Shown in pieces: positions 1 to 12,107 of a DNA stretch of 64,000 bases. This DNA comes from Vespa crabro (taxonomy: Eukaryota > Arthropoda > Insecta > Hymenoptera > Vespidae), in contig NC_060965.1 of the NCBI RefSeq assembly GCF_910589235.1, forward strand, positions 585,001 to 649,000, read 5' to 3'. The notes below the pieces were generated by a model that saw nothing but the letters and a program-made list of their open reading frames with translations, was not told the DNA's origin and searched no databases. Position 1 is the stretch's first letter, and each line of letters begins with the position of its first letter. The translations under genes and the position numbers were made by a program.

Positions 1-680
1 TAAGTAAGTAAGTACATAAAACTCGATCACGAGCTTAAAATATTTTTCTTTGATTTCCATTGTTTTCTCTCTTTTTCGAATTTATCTATTTTTCTATTTT
101 TCCTTCTTCTTCTTCTTCTTCTTCTTCTTCTTCTTCTTCTTCTGCTACTTCTTCTTCTTTTTTCATCCTACCGTCTTGTAATTGTTAATAATAAAAAGAC
201 CGCTTAGATCTAAATAGTAGAGGTTCCCAATCAGCATAAACGTATCGACGACTTCCTTTCAATCTCAGGAACCTTTATGTAGGTCCTAAAAAAAAAAAAA
301 AAAAAAAAAGAAAAAAAAAGAAAAAAGTAACAAATCAATCGTCTCCTTTTCAGAAATTAAATCGAGCAGGTAAATAATCAAGCGAATATTCTCGCGCGTT
401 TTGCAAAGAAAAGTTGAAACCAACTTGCATGCAAAGATTGTCTTATAACAATCGATGAAAATAAACATGTTAAAATCTATAGAATCCGAGAGCTAAATTT
501 GGGTACAACTATAATATTTACGATGGAAAAAAAAAATAATAAAAGGTAACTACCAATATTAAAATGGAAAGAGAAAATATAGATTTTTCGATAAACTTTT
601 TCTCGTCGCATGCACGATTAAATTAAAACACACTCGTTGAAAAAGATCTTCATTCTCTTTTCTTTGGCTTACCTATCTTA

Positions 681-708
681 TTATTCGCTCAGTACCGGCA
701 GTAGGGAC
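681..708 (-). CDS. Candidate alternative last coding exon of the SMP-C2-C1 gene
   Basis: The exon ending at 993 reads TTG TAA, but those bases sit inside GTAAGTAT, a strong donor. If the donor at 996/995 is used, the transcript leaves in phase 2. The first fitting acceptor downstream is at 710-709, after a pyrimidine-rich stretch, and gives a short tail LSLLPVLSE and a TAA stop at 681-683. Phase and stop fit, but the acceptor is weak and there is no homology support. The true last exon could also lie outside the window. Confidence 0.3.
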
Positions 709-789
709 CTTACACGAAGAAAGGTCAAAAGAAATCAGAGCATTAGGAGATATATCATTTAACTGTTAAATCATTTATAAATCCGACAC

Positions 790-827
<38 letters not shown>

Positions 828-841
828 TGCATATACATACA

Positions 842-873
<32 letters not shown>

Positions 874-992
874 CATATATTAAAGCGATTTTACGGTGAT
901 AGTAAATATTCTCATGCAATGTAGGTAGATTCGTTTGATGTTTAAAATAAAATAACAAAAAGAAAGTATTTCCCAATCGAATCGATTTATAC

Positions 993-3900
993 TTACAATT
1001 CGATGCTCTGTATAGTGGACGTAGGACACGTTGTGTCTACTTTAACGTGACAATGTTTGTGGCATTTCATTTGACAGTCCCTACACTCGTATCCTTGTTT
1101 ACCTAATCTTCGAGCAAGCGTTCGTTTACAGATTTCGCAGACTGTACCTCTATAAGGGCAAATATCACGATAAATAAAAATAAACTTTATTTATCCCATA
1201 AATAACATCCCATTAAAAACTTACCCTGGCATGTGTTTGGCGATGAACGTGTGATCGTTGAATATATGAAGTTTCGTACCCTTTTTCCTCCACTTGCTCT
1301 TTTGTGCGAGCGAAAGTGGTACCAAATAATGTCTAAACATTAAAACGTATATTATAAAATTGCACATCTATATATACATCATTATAAAGTGATACGTATT
1401 ACGTCTATAGTACTCACTTTTTAATACCATTCTCTAAAGTTTCTAAAACGAGAGTAGAGGCCTCGTTGACGTAAGTTCTCGTAGAAGTTCCGCTAATGCC
1501 GGAAGCTTCGCTTAAACTTGATCTCCTTGAATGTTCTTCCCTTCCTGGTATCGACAAATGTGCTGTAAAAATGAGATTCGTTGCTGGATAGGGGTGAAGT
1601 GGAAGCGACACGTTGGGGTTGGGAGGGGTGAGGGGTAGCTAAAGAAGACAATACATTTTAACGGATATTATATATTTAACAGTTATCGTAAAATTTCAGG
1701 ATCGATCTAAGATGGCTAATTACAAAGTATCTCTATATGGAGATGTCTACATAGTGGAGGAGAGAAACTTACCAACATTGAGTGCCAATTAACACAACGG
1801 TTACGCAAGCAAGACAGAGCGTGAAAGTGTGAGTTAAAATAGAAAGGGAATAAAGAAACTTTATATTTGGGAATTGAAAGTGATCATTATTGAATTAGAC
1901 AATAAACATCGATATAGATGAACTATTAAAAAGCAATGAATTTCCAATGATATAAGAAAAGGGTCATAAACGTCTATTCTACATTTGAGTTTCATTATAT
2001 CGAGTAGTATGAAATCCACTTATCTAACTAAAAAATAAAATTAATTAAAAACTTACCTGATCCAGGATCTCGTGCCCTGTCAGCGGATATTGACCTTGAA
2101 TGTGCATCCTCGTGATTAATGTCACCTTCGGGTCCCACCGATCTACTTCTCGTTTTTGATCGACTCAAACGCTTTTTTATCGTGCCAAAGAAATCTCTTC
2201 GTTTTCTTCGTGTTCTTCCTCTTTCTAATGTATAATACGTTAGACTTGTTATCGCGTATTTCTAATCAATATTATTTCCAAAATTCTAATCTACATTAAA
2301 ATTTTTTTACGTTTCACGCTTTACCTTCTGAATTAGAGGAATTTGGCGTACTCTCCGGTCCTGACGTCATGCTGGTATCCTTTGCACCGTGCTGAAATCA
2401 ATCGTATCAGATTAGACATTGAGCCTAAGGGATTTATTTAATCAAAGTGATATTTTATTATCTAAGAAAGAAAAGGATGAGTAAATAAAAGTATGATAAA
2501 TCGATAGTACACTTACCTCGGGGGAAATTTCTTGCCAATTTCCATTTTCCGTCAAAGCTACCTGTTGGATTAGTAAACACACGGCATTCAAGGATAGTTA
2601 ATGCTCTTGTGAAACAGAAAAGGCACTCAAAATCAAGGTAAACGTCAGTTAATCGAAGAGAAAATAGAACGAGAGGATGGATGGTCTTGAACATTGAATC
2701 AAGAAAATCGAAAGCAAAAAAATAAAAAAAGAAATAAATAAAAAGAAAAAAAAAAAAAAAGAAAGAAAGAAAGAAAAGAATAAACACTCATATTCGTATG
2801 CAGTTCGGATCGCGTGTTCGCGCAAGATGGAAAACTGCTGATTATAGAATGTAAATGCAAATTGCGTTTACGAGTTTGAAGAAAAAAATTAAGGAAGGAA
2901 AAAAAATCTCTCTGGTCAGGAGATCGTCGTCGGGCTCACCTTTACTACTTGTCGCTCTGCTTGCTGTAAAATAATCAGAGCAAAGGATCGTCAGATCTGT
3001 TGTTATTATCAATACACGCCTACACATTCGGATTTATTTTTATACGGCATGAAAAAATTCGTGACCCATATAAAAATAAATTTAGAATAATTAATTCGAT
3101 TAATCCGTGCACGGATATCAGAAAGAAGAAAAAAAGAAAAAAAAAAAAAAGAAAAAATTTATAAATTATTGGTTTAGTAGTCTCACCAATTTCTACGTGC
3201 AGTGCGATTAATGATCAAATCAATCCATTAACTTATTTATCTTCTTACCCTTTGCTGGCTGTGCACGATCAGAGTCCCTTTGTTACCGTTCGTTTGACCG
3301 CTTCTATATGGCGAATCGACGACATTACCATTCGTCAAATAAGGATCTGCGAAGAAAATGTCACTTTTGTACAATGATCGAAGATTCATTGATTCATATT
3401 GAATGGATCTACGTTTCATCGATTCCTAAAAAGCATCATCAATTTATACTAATCGCGTAGTTCGCGTAAACACGATTTATCCATGAAGTTCATAAATATA
3501 GATAGAAATGTTTTATTCATTTGTATACACCGATGGGTCATTAATAATTATAAAGATGTAAATGCGTATAAATATTCCCGACACAGAAATGCTTTTTTTC
3601 CCCCTCCCAAAGATACGAAAGACAAGAATGACAATATGATTTCGAAGGAATTTTTTCATAAAAATTATTTATAACAAATTGCTTATAATTTTTCTGTTCG
3701 TAACAATTTTTTATAACGCAGAAACATTTTTTTTTTTTCCTATAAGATAAGAAGAAGAATGTAACGTTGATATTTAAGAAATTATTTGTGAAAATTATTT
3801 ATAACAATTCTTTTTTTAATTATATAACAAATTGTTTATAAGAAATTATTGAATCATATTCACGTATTCACAGATATACCGAATTACTCCACTGATTAAA

Positions 3901-6062
3901 TTCCGAAAAATCGTTTATGACCATTTTTTTATAACAGATTGTTTATAACAAATTATTGAATTATATGCGCATTATATGTGCGATAACAGATACTCATAAA
4001 ACAGATTACGTCATGTTAAGTTCTAAAAAAAATTCCTCTAAGAAATTGTTTATAACAAATTGTTTATAACAAATTGTTTATAACAAATTATATATGCATG
4101 CCTGTATTATACATACATATATATATATATACAACGTTGGTTTAGTGAAAAAAAAATTCGGCGCATTTTATATAACAAATTGTTTATAACGAATTATTAA
4201 TTAATTGTTTATAATATGACGATGTTATAGAGAAAAAAATACTCTTTAAAATGGCGTTGATTCGAAGTCTCTATGATTTCTAGTTTCGGAGATATTCCAT
4301 ATCTTAGATATAACCGAATATATAGGTCAAGCGGAGTGTCCCACTGACCTACATTCGAGCCGCCATATTGGCCTATATAATGAATTAACACAGTGACCTA
4401 CATAAATTCCAGGAATTTACGCCGGCCGTCTGGCCGACGTAAACACTTTTTTCTACTTACTACGATGCGTACTCGCGCCAGCTGATCATTGACATTATGA
4501 ATGACAAATTTTAAACGATTATATCTTCGGAACGGAAAGTCGTAGAGAGATGAAACAAATACCATTTTAAAGGTAGAAATGTCCTCTTTTTATTTACGCA
4601 ATCGTATACCATCGATATCATAAGATCGATTTTTAACCATCGGTGTTGCGTGTTTCAAAATATTTTCATTACAGAGAATATATAAAAATTCACGTGATAC
4701 CCAAGCATTTCGATATTCTAAAACATTTCCTTCGCTTCGTCTATCATTGAAAATGAAAAAAAAAAGAACTAATCATTTCTGCCTCCTTTGCGAAGTATTA
4801 AAAATTTCCTCTAATTATTCTTACTAAATGAAATATGTAAAAACTTGTAATTGGGACTTATTCTACTTCAGGGAATCGATTATGAGAGTAGATCTAAATT
4901 ATGATTGGAACCGGATCTCGCCAAACGGGGAAAAAAATCTAAAAATCTTCATGCCAGCTACTGTGTGTTTGTGGATTGCAAGGGATTGGAAATAAAGGAC
5001 TATTTTTTAAATAAAATATTCCATATCTCCGATAAATATATATATATATATATATGTGTATATATAAGGAGATTAAAGAAATAAAAAAAAAATCTTTAAA
5101 TATACGATGTTGGAACGTAAATGTGAGACAATTTTAATCGAAATGAAATTCGAATGGAATCGTCATAACGATTGAAAGACTAACGATTATCATTTTTTCG
5201 GGGAAACTCGATGAATCAAAGTTTGAGATAAGATCAAAGAGATTTGCAAATACATACGAGTAAAATTTTGTTGAATCTTTTTGTTCTTTTCTTTTTTTTT
5301 TTTTTTTTTTTTCATTATTTAATAAGGAATGAAAGAGATACAGGAAACGGAGAGATTGGTTCAGACTAATTGAAAAACCACTAAAGGATTCACACATCAA
5401 AGTATGCAATACCTTTGAGACAAGCAATCGATAATTACCCCCGTCTGACAGAGTGGTATTGTCGTACAAGATAAGAGTGCTGTTACCATTGTTGTAATTA
5501 AGACTATTGCTGCTGACGAGATTGGTCGCTGGATTGTAGGTACGAGTCGGGGACACCGGTTTTATTGTCTCCTTCACTTTGTAAGGCTTCGATCCGATCT
5601 GTGGCACTTCTGCACCCTCGATGAAGAGAAACTGCATAAATAAAATGATTATTATAACTAAATATATCTTGCTTCTTTTTCTTTTTCAATATTATAAAGA
5701 AATAATCTGTGATAAGTTTTGTTTTTACTTTAGTAAAGAAGCGAGCGTGTATGTCAGATGAAAATGAGATTATAATTCATAAATCATAAGTTATAACGTC
5801 AAATAAACGTATGTAGGAAATCGAATACGAGAAATCGATTACCTCTACGGTGAGGGTGCCGGTTACATCGTCCTCCTCGTAAGGTCTACCTTGTAACGGT
5901 ATGATTTGCCTTTGGCTAGGATTTGCCAGAAGTTCTTCGACCCCTACTATTCCGAGACCCAAGAATTTTTGGCTCTTATTTACGCGGTCGTAAACTTCCA
6001 GTAGTACCTCTGTCGTGTTGTGACTGACATCGCTAGTAATAAAATTCTTGTTTATACGATCC

Positions 6063-6095
<33 letters not shown>

Positions 6096-8555
6096 GTATT
6101 TTATTTTGACAGATCAAAAGAAAATCTAACTTACAATAAGAAAGCTTCGTCCCATATCGGATTGGTCGTATCCTTTTTGATCGATGTTTGATGCTTTTGC
6201 GGTGGTTCGTCTAATTCAACAACGCAATATGGTTCAACCGATGGATGCTGCCCACCAAGTTCAGTTGCCTTTACAACCTTTACGAGCAAACGCTTTTCAC
6301 CAGGCATGTATTGTTGCTGTTGTTGTTGTTGTTGTTGTTGCAGCTGCGCCGCAGAAGTTGCATTACGTGTATGAAGATGTTGAGGCGATGTCTTGTGTAT
6401 CATCGAGTTCGAACCGCTCTACGGACGAAGCGTCAACGAATAAAACGACAAAAGATAAAAATATAATTATATTATATTTAATTTAAATCAATTAATTGAA
6501 GATAAAAATCTTCTCTCCGTATTAGCTTTTTTTTCGAATTTGATCAGATAAAAGCAGATACTGCTGTAATTACTTTGATAATCGCATGCAAAGCCCACTT
6601 CTCTCTTTGGGATCGATAAACGCACGCTTTATCGATGGTACCACTCCGTAGTAAAGTAGGTTTCATGATTAGGAAAGTAAAAGTGCACGCGATATTTTCT
6701 GCGCGTTCTCACCGACAGCACATAATGCATCGATAAATAGATAAATAGACACGTGTCTTCTCCTATCTGGTATTTACGATAAAGTACATAAATATATTAT
6801 TATAAAATTAGCCGAGTATAAATTGATTTAATCGAGCTAAAGCGTTACTTACCATACTGTCGTAATGTACCGGAAAGGAGAAGCCAGGCTGCGTAGGTGG
6901 TTCTCTCCATAATCGCGGACAAGTTGGATATTGCGATAGATTAAGATGAACGTTGATACCTCTCAAAGCACCAACCACAATTTCCGTCACTACTTCCTGT
7001 AATTGGCTCTCGTCCAAATCCTTCTTTATCGTTCCTACCTGTGCCAGGGATATCTTTACCTGGTACGAAACATCAAAACAATTTTTACTTTCTTTCGTGC
7101 TATCTTCGAAATGACTTTTTTTATCATTTTAATTAAATCGTTTGAACAATATCTTTAACGGCTTATCATTTTTAATATAATTTAAACGCACGTAAAGACA
7201 CATTATTTTCATAAAATAAACTAATATAGTACGTTTAAGGTATAACAATATCTATGTCTTATATCATTTAGTCTCAGACCTTATCGTAGAAATACATGTA
7301 ATTTATAATATATATGTACTGTGCAAAAAAAAATTTCTATTCCTTTTGCAATTCATTATAGATCTTTATTTACGGAAAACAATTTTCTTTCTTTCTTCCT
7401 TTCTTTCGCGCTAAATGATTCTGTTCTGATTTATAAGAGAAATATGTTAATTATTTTAATAGATACGAAAATATGCGAAAAATGTGCGTTTTCTCGTTTC
7501 TTTTTTTTTTTTTTTTTTTATTTTGTTCGAGATATATTTTTATAAAGTATCCAAAGGATCTAAGAAGATTATTATATGAATTAATTAGATACAAACCTCG
7601 GGCCATCCGTCGCACTTTAGATCGATTAGAAGTTTCTCGGTGATGCAAACGACGTTGAGCCGAGCACGGAAGCGATTCACGTTGACACGATAGTGACTAG
7701 ATTCCAACTTGTCGCCTCTTTGACGAAATGCTTTTAACTGCAGGGCCGGAGTTGCCTCGCAGTCGCACGTTATGGTCTACGGAATGAAGGAACGTATGTA
7801 TTATGTGAGAACGAGAGCGATAAAAAAAAAAAAAAGAAAAATAGGAAGAGTAAAAAAGACGTCTTCGAAAGCGGTATGAATGGAGGCATTATATCGTATA
7901 CAGGGTGTCTCAGTATTTTTTTTTTCTTCGGTATAAATAAAAAGAGAAAAAGAGAAAAGAAAAATTATTGTCAAATACGATTACGTACCACATCGTCTTT
8001 AGAGTCGCATTCGCAGAAAATATTTGACAGAGTTGGAGGATGTGTTTCCGGAAGAACACGCACAAATTCGACGCCCACTCCATGCTGTAACATTAAACGA
8101 TATCAATGATTCCTTCGAGAAGATATTCTCAAAAATTTCCTGCAACGTTTTTATAATATAAATATATACGTATGTATGTATGTATGTGTGTATGTATATA
8201 ACGCATAACACGTATCAACAGAAATTCCTGACGTGTCTACAAATGTACGATTAGATAATAACATTATTGTAGAATTTTGGCAAGAAATGAACTCCCTCGG
8301 ACTGACGATATTACGTGAAAACATTTTACGGCCTATAAATTACGGCTCTCCTTTTCAACGTAAATACTTTTGGCTAGGTTGATTGGCTGGCATATTAAAG
8401 CATAACAGAATTAATAACTTGAGAGAATTCTGCTGTTTAGAATCTGAAATTGATAGAACGAAGAAATACCACTTTATATCTCATTTCCGTTTTTTCCGAG
8501 GCTGAACGTTCGCGTAATCGTTATGAACGTCGATAATTAAGCGTATACGTATTGC

Positions 8556-8589
<34 letters not shown>

Positions 8590-9523
8590 CGTGAGTACTA
8601 TAAATATTTTTCCTTTTAAAAGAGTTACCAAACGTTCGCTTAATGCTAAAGCTAATACCCATTTGAAATCTTATAAGGCAGACGAAAGTGAGCGACGTTT
8701 CCCGTCTAGTCGCGTGACCGAATCTTTCGGTTGTACGATAAATCATCAGGTGAGTCAGAGACGTGAGAGAGAATGTACGAGGAATTGGAAACACGCCCGC
8801 GATTCCAAAAACGAATTTAGCATGTTAGGTGCGTTAGATAACGTTTCGTAAGGGCGAGGAAGAAGGGGCAGAAAGAGGGGACACGTTGTTAAAGGAACAA
8901 AGAAACGCATTCTTTCGCGAGCGGACCGAGACGCTTTGGATTCCATTGAGAGCTCTTCAAACATGCGAGAGGTCAAGTTTGCCACGTCAACGAGATAATT
9001 CAATCGGATAAAATTCGATCAAGAACACGTTGTTCGAATTAAACGCCTTTCACTCGAATCGAATTACTTTCGCCGACCGGCTCGAATTGAGTGCTCGTAG
9101 AGTCGAGTTGTTTCATCTTAGAGATTCATCATCTCGGTTTTATCTAATAAAAGCCTACGCATGCAAGAGTCCGCGCGATACATTAATCTGACGCCGCAAA
9201 TTCCAATCGTCGTTTGCTCCTTCCTTTTTCATCCTTTCTTTTTCCTTTTCTTGTTTCTACGAAATAAAAAAATATTTTCGATATAATCGAAAATGAAAAT
9301 AAAAATAGAAATGATTTTGATCGGCCCGATAAGAAAAATATATCTCCCGTTAATAAGATAAACGAGTCTTTATAGATAAGACTCTATAGAAACGAAGTCA
9401 TCCAACAGGTTGGAGTCGCTATTCTTGGATTCCCCAGCGCCATCTGACACGTTAAGAGCTCGGTCACGGAGGCGAGTCTTCCGCGAATAAAAAATAACGC
9501 TTGCGAGGAGGCTCGAGAAAGAT

Positions 9524-9573
<50 letters not shown>

Positions 9574-10358
9574 CTGACCTCGTCGACGGAACCGGCGGTA
9601 AAGTCGTTCAAAGAAGCCACCCAAAGGGCGAGAAGTTCGTTGAGGATGACAAGATCCGAGTGCAGCCAGACGATCAGTTCGTTGACCCAACGAACGGCTT
9701 CAGCGTCGGCACCGGTCGCCGTAGGCAAATGAAGGGCCCTCGAACTTCTGGCAGGAGTGATAAGAGCACCGGAAGTCTTCCTTGTCAGTCGTTTCCGGAC
9801 CGGCGGAGTTGGTGGGACGTAGCCAGGGGAGGAGGGAGATGAGGAGGGTGGAACGGGTGCCACGGCAATAGTCGAAGAAGCGCCACTGCTACCTCCCCCG
9901 AAAGATGCGGCTGTATTAGCGGCAGCTAATACGGCACCACTTACTCCGATCGGACCGGTCGAAGTCGATGTTTTCGAGCTCGATGCAACACCGACCGAAG
10001 ACGCCGATAATTTGCTTGATCTTTCCTGATGACCGAGGAACTTGGCCCCGGTGGCGGCACCAGCAGCACCTACAGCAGCACTCGTCACCACAACACTATC
10101 ACCGTGAAAGACATGGCCGTCCTTCGCGGTGCGAGAGGTACCGAGCTCGTTTAGGACAAAACGATTGTAAACGTACTTGCCGACGCACAATACCACGAGA
10201 CCGAATAACATCCAACCGAATATTAGCATCGACAATGTATCCATGGTCGTGTCACCAGTCGAGTCGAAACTGCATATCAGATCGTCCACCCGCTCGGCCA
10301 AGTCGGCCATATTGACCCATCGTTCTGCCAACCAAGTCCAATTGGATTCCAAAAACAT
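993..10358 (-). CDS. TMEM24/C2CD2L-like ER membrane SMP-C2-C1 lipid-transfer protein, multi-exon
   Basis: Coding exons in transcript order: 10358-9579, 8084-7989, 7776-7597, 7059-6853, 6418-6135, 6032-5843, 5631-5439, 3346-3249, 2963-2940, 2561-2517, 2391-2325, 2224-2057, 1562-1418, 1332-1225 and 1149-993. Every junction keeps phase and the frame is open for 913 residues. The ATG has an in-frame TAG nine bases upstream. Seen: a hydrophobic membrane segment at about residues 42-64; a Ser/Ala/Pro-rich linker; an SMP-like region at about 215-420 whose start resembles C2CD2-family proteins; polyQ; a C2 domain at about 463-570; a basic Arg/Ser stretch; and a C-terminal C1 zinc finger with spacing HX12CX2CX14CX2CX4HX2CX7C. 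TMEM24-type proteins move phosphoinositides at ER-plasma membrane contacts; that role here is inferred. PDZD8 also carries SMP, C2 and C1 but has a PDZ domain, and none was seen here. The last codon overlaps a strong splice donor, so the true end may lie further left. Confidence 0.85.
2940..2963 (-). CDS. 24-nt microexon of the SMP-C2-C1 gene
   Basis: The exon is bordered by TTTTACAG and GTGAGC, starts and ends in phase 0 and encodes QAERQVVK. It joins an exon ending in ..HSQQR to one starting VALTENG. The next exon (2561-2517, 45 nt) is also phase 0 at both ends, so either could be skipped without a frameshift. Such short symmetric exons are often alternatively spliced in neurons; that is an inference here. 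Confidence 0.7.
3655..4215. repeat. Degenerate 14-bp repeat, core TTTATAACAAATTG
   Basis: The core TTATAACAAATTG or a near variant recurs about ten times, with three perfect or near-perfect tandem units at 4047-4090. Others lie near 3667, 3820, 3930, 3945, 4168 and 4185. Gaps between them are also AT-rich and contain broken copies. The block ends where the structured element at about 4225 begins. No coding capacity is seen. Confidence 0.75.
4225..4690. mobile_element. Possible dispersed or non-autonomous repeat element
   Basis: Base composition and word use change sharply against the flanking AT repeats. The block contains an 11/12-matching hairpin at 4416-4443 (arms TTTACGCCGGCC and GGCCGACGTAAA, loop GTCT). 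It also has an AGGTCA..TGACCT inverted pair at 4324-4350 and a near-direct repeat of a CTGACCTACAT-type phrase at about 4343 and 4393. Its phrases resemble non-coding repeats common in insect genomes, but I cannot identify a family. No terminal repeats or target duplication are secure. Confidence 0.35.
8085..9578 (-). other. Intron 1 of the SMP-C2-C1 gene
   Basis: This 1.5 kb intron separates the membrane-anchor exon from the rest of the SMP-coding exons. It contains an AT microsatellite at about 8557-8582 and a GA tract at 9526-9568 immediately next to the exon 1 donor. A CTCF-like word, CAGCGCCATCT, lies at 9435-9445. No further coding exon is supported. Confidence 0.6.
9526..9568. repeat. 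(GA)n microsatellite beside the exon 1 donor
   Basis: About 21 GA dinucleotides lie 11 bases inside intron 1; on the transcribed strand they read as CU repeats. The tract makes long spurious open frames of Ser/Leu, which are not coding. Confidence 0.9.
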
Positions 10359-10620
10359 TCTTTTCTATTTTCACCCTCGAGCAAGCGTCGTCCCCCCCAC
10401 CAACGAGCTACCGATGTCTATTAATACGCCACGCATATACCCTGGGTATATGCCCCCGGACTATACCGTTGATACGCGCGCTACTCGGCTAAGAGTTCGC
10501 ACCAATCCGTCTTCTCGTCTCCGTCTTGAGCTTCCTCTTCAGTCTTACTCCTACTTCCGATTTTCGTGCTTTTCCAACTTCTTCTGAACTGTCATCGAGC
10601 GAAGCGACGCAACCCTGACA
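10359..10620 (-). promoter_or_regulatory. Likely 5' UTR/promoter of the SMP-C2-C1 gene
   Basis: The 260 bp upstream of the ATG are clearly richer in G+C and CpG than the surroundings. They include a perfect 10-bp inverted repeat around one base at 10433-10453. No TATA box or initiator could be assigned, so the start site is unknown. Confidence 0.45.
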
Positions 10621-12073
10621 CACCTCTTTCGGTATCTTTCGCTCGTCTCTTCCTTTCCTTTTCTCTTCTTTGTATCTTTTCTATTCTTTCTCTTTCTTTT
10701 CTTTTCGTTTTTTTTCTTTCTTTCTTTCTTTTTTTTTTTTTGTTTCTTTCTCGATCAATAATTAATATAAACGATATTCGACGTTTGCGTTCAAAAGATT
10801 TTCTATTTCGTTTTATTTTATTTTGTTTCGTCTATCGAATTTCCATTACTTTTATGTGATGAAATTATTATTCCACGACGATGAAAGTTCGAATACCGAT
10901 TGAAAGATGTTAGGAAGGCTCTTTCACAATGTCGTCGTTCCTTTTTGTGTTCTCGTTTACCTATCGTCGAGTTTTCTGAAAAAAAGAAACGAAAGAACCG
11001 TTATGAAGGCTTAAGTCGTTCCATGCTATGTAAAAGAACACGATGTCCGTCAATGTCGGATGAGTAAGATGGGTATTACTACTACTACCATCACTACTGC
11101 TACCATTACTCTACCAACATTTTCTCTACGAGGCGATAACGTATACGTGGATAAGGTCAGTTATGCGACGTATAAACATTTCCAAATATTCATCGGTTTT
11201 TCATCGAAGCGTTATCTTTATATCGACAAATCGATAAGTTAGCTTATCGATTGCCAAATACGATTGCTATGATTAACACTGATATCACAGGAGGATATCA
11301 TCTTTTCCTCTTTGAACGCCCATAATTTACGGGCGTGCGTATAGGCCTATGTGTTGTATTTCGTTATTAATAAACCATAATGATAGAAGCGTACGATAAG
11401 GCGTACTCAAACGAAAAAACAAACTAGACCGTGAATCGTTCCTGTTACTGACGCATCGGTGCCAATGCCAATGGTTTTAGTTCGCACGATCGCTATCGCT
11501 TCGATTATATTTCTTTTCTTTTTTTTTTTTTCTTTTTCTTTTTTTAAGGTTTCTCAATTACTCACATCGGATAACACAAAACGATCTCAACGACGAAATG
11601 TCAGGTGTCAGGCGAAAGGCATATTTCGAAAGGTCATCCTGATGTGACTCCTTGAATTTTAATTCATATTTCATTAGAACGATCGAAACGATTGGAGAGA
11701 AGAAAATAAAAAAAAAAAAAAAACGAAAACAGTCTTTAACGACAGCAGGAGAGATTCGTAATACTCGTTTCATTAAGAACATTATGCGTTCTGCACGCGA
11801 CGTCTCGTGGACGGCGAATAAAACGATAATTAATGATCGACGCTAAGGGGATAGGAGAGGGGGCGCGGAACAAACGGAAGTATTGTCAATAAACACAATG
11901 CGATTAACGAGATGGTGTCAATACCATTGACAATAAAAATACGTTTCTTCGTCGATACATCTAGCACTCGTTTATAATCTTTTATGCAATGACACGAATT
12001 ATATCGATGACTCATGTCTTGAGGAAAAAAAAAAAGATAAACCATGGGTACGAAATCGATTTGTTCGAACGCT

Positions 12074-12107
<34 letters not shown>

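Larger units (their letters stand above)
3347..5438 (-). other. Intron of the SMP-C2-C1 gene with repeat blocks
   Basis: This 2.1 kb intron holds no coding exon that I can support. It contains an AT-rich degenerate tandem repeat at about 3655-4215, followed by a more GC-balanced, structured block at about 4225-4690 with a strong hairpin, and a short AT microsatellite near 5036-5066. Each is described separately. Confidence 0.6.

Noticed and set aside
1770..1850. Possible extra exon with a GTAAGTTT donor at about 1772
   Set aside because: No usable acceptor upstream, and the flanking exons (2224-2057 and 1562-1418) already join in phase.
4209..4391. 60-codon minus-strand frame in the repeat-like block
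   Set aside because: It lies within a structured non-coding repeat; no homology or splice context.
8552..8851. Plus-strand open frame with a perfect CAG/GTGAGT donor at about 8749
   Set aside because: It lies antisense in intron 1, begins in an AT microsatellite and has no partner exon or homology; a chance donor is likely.
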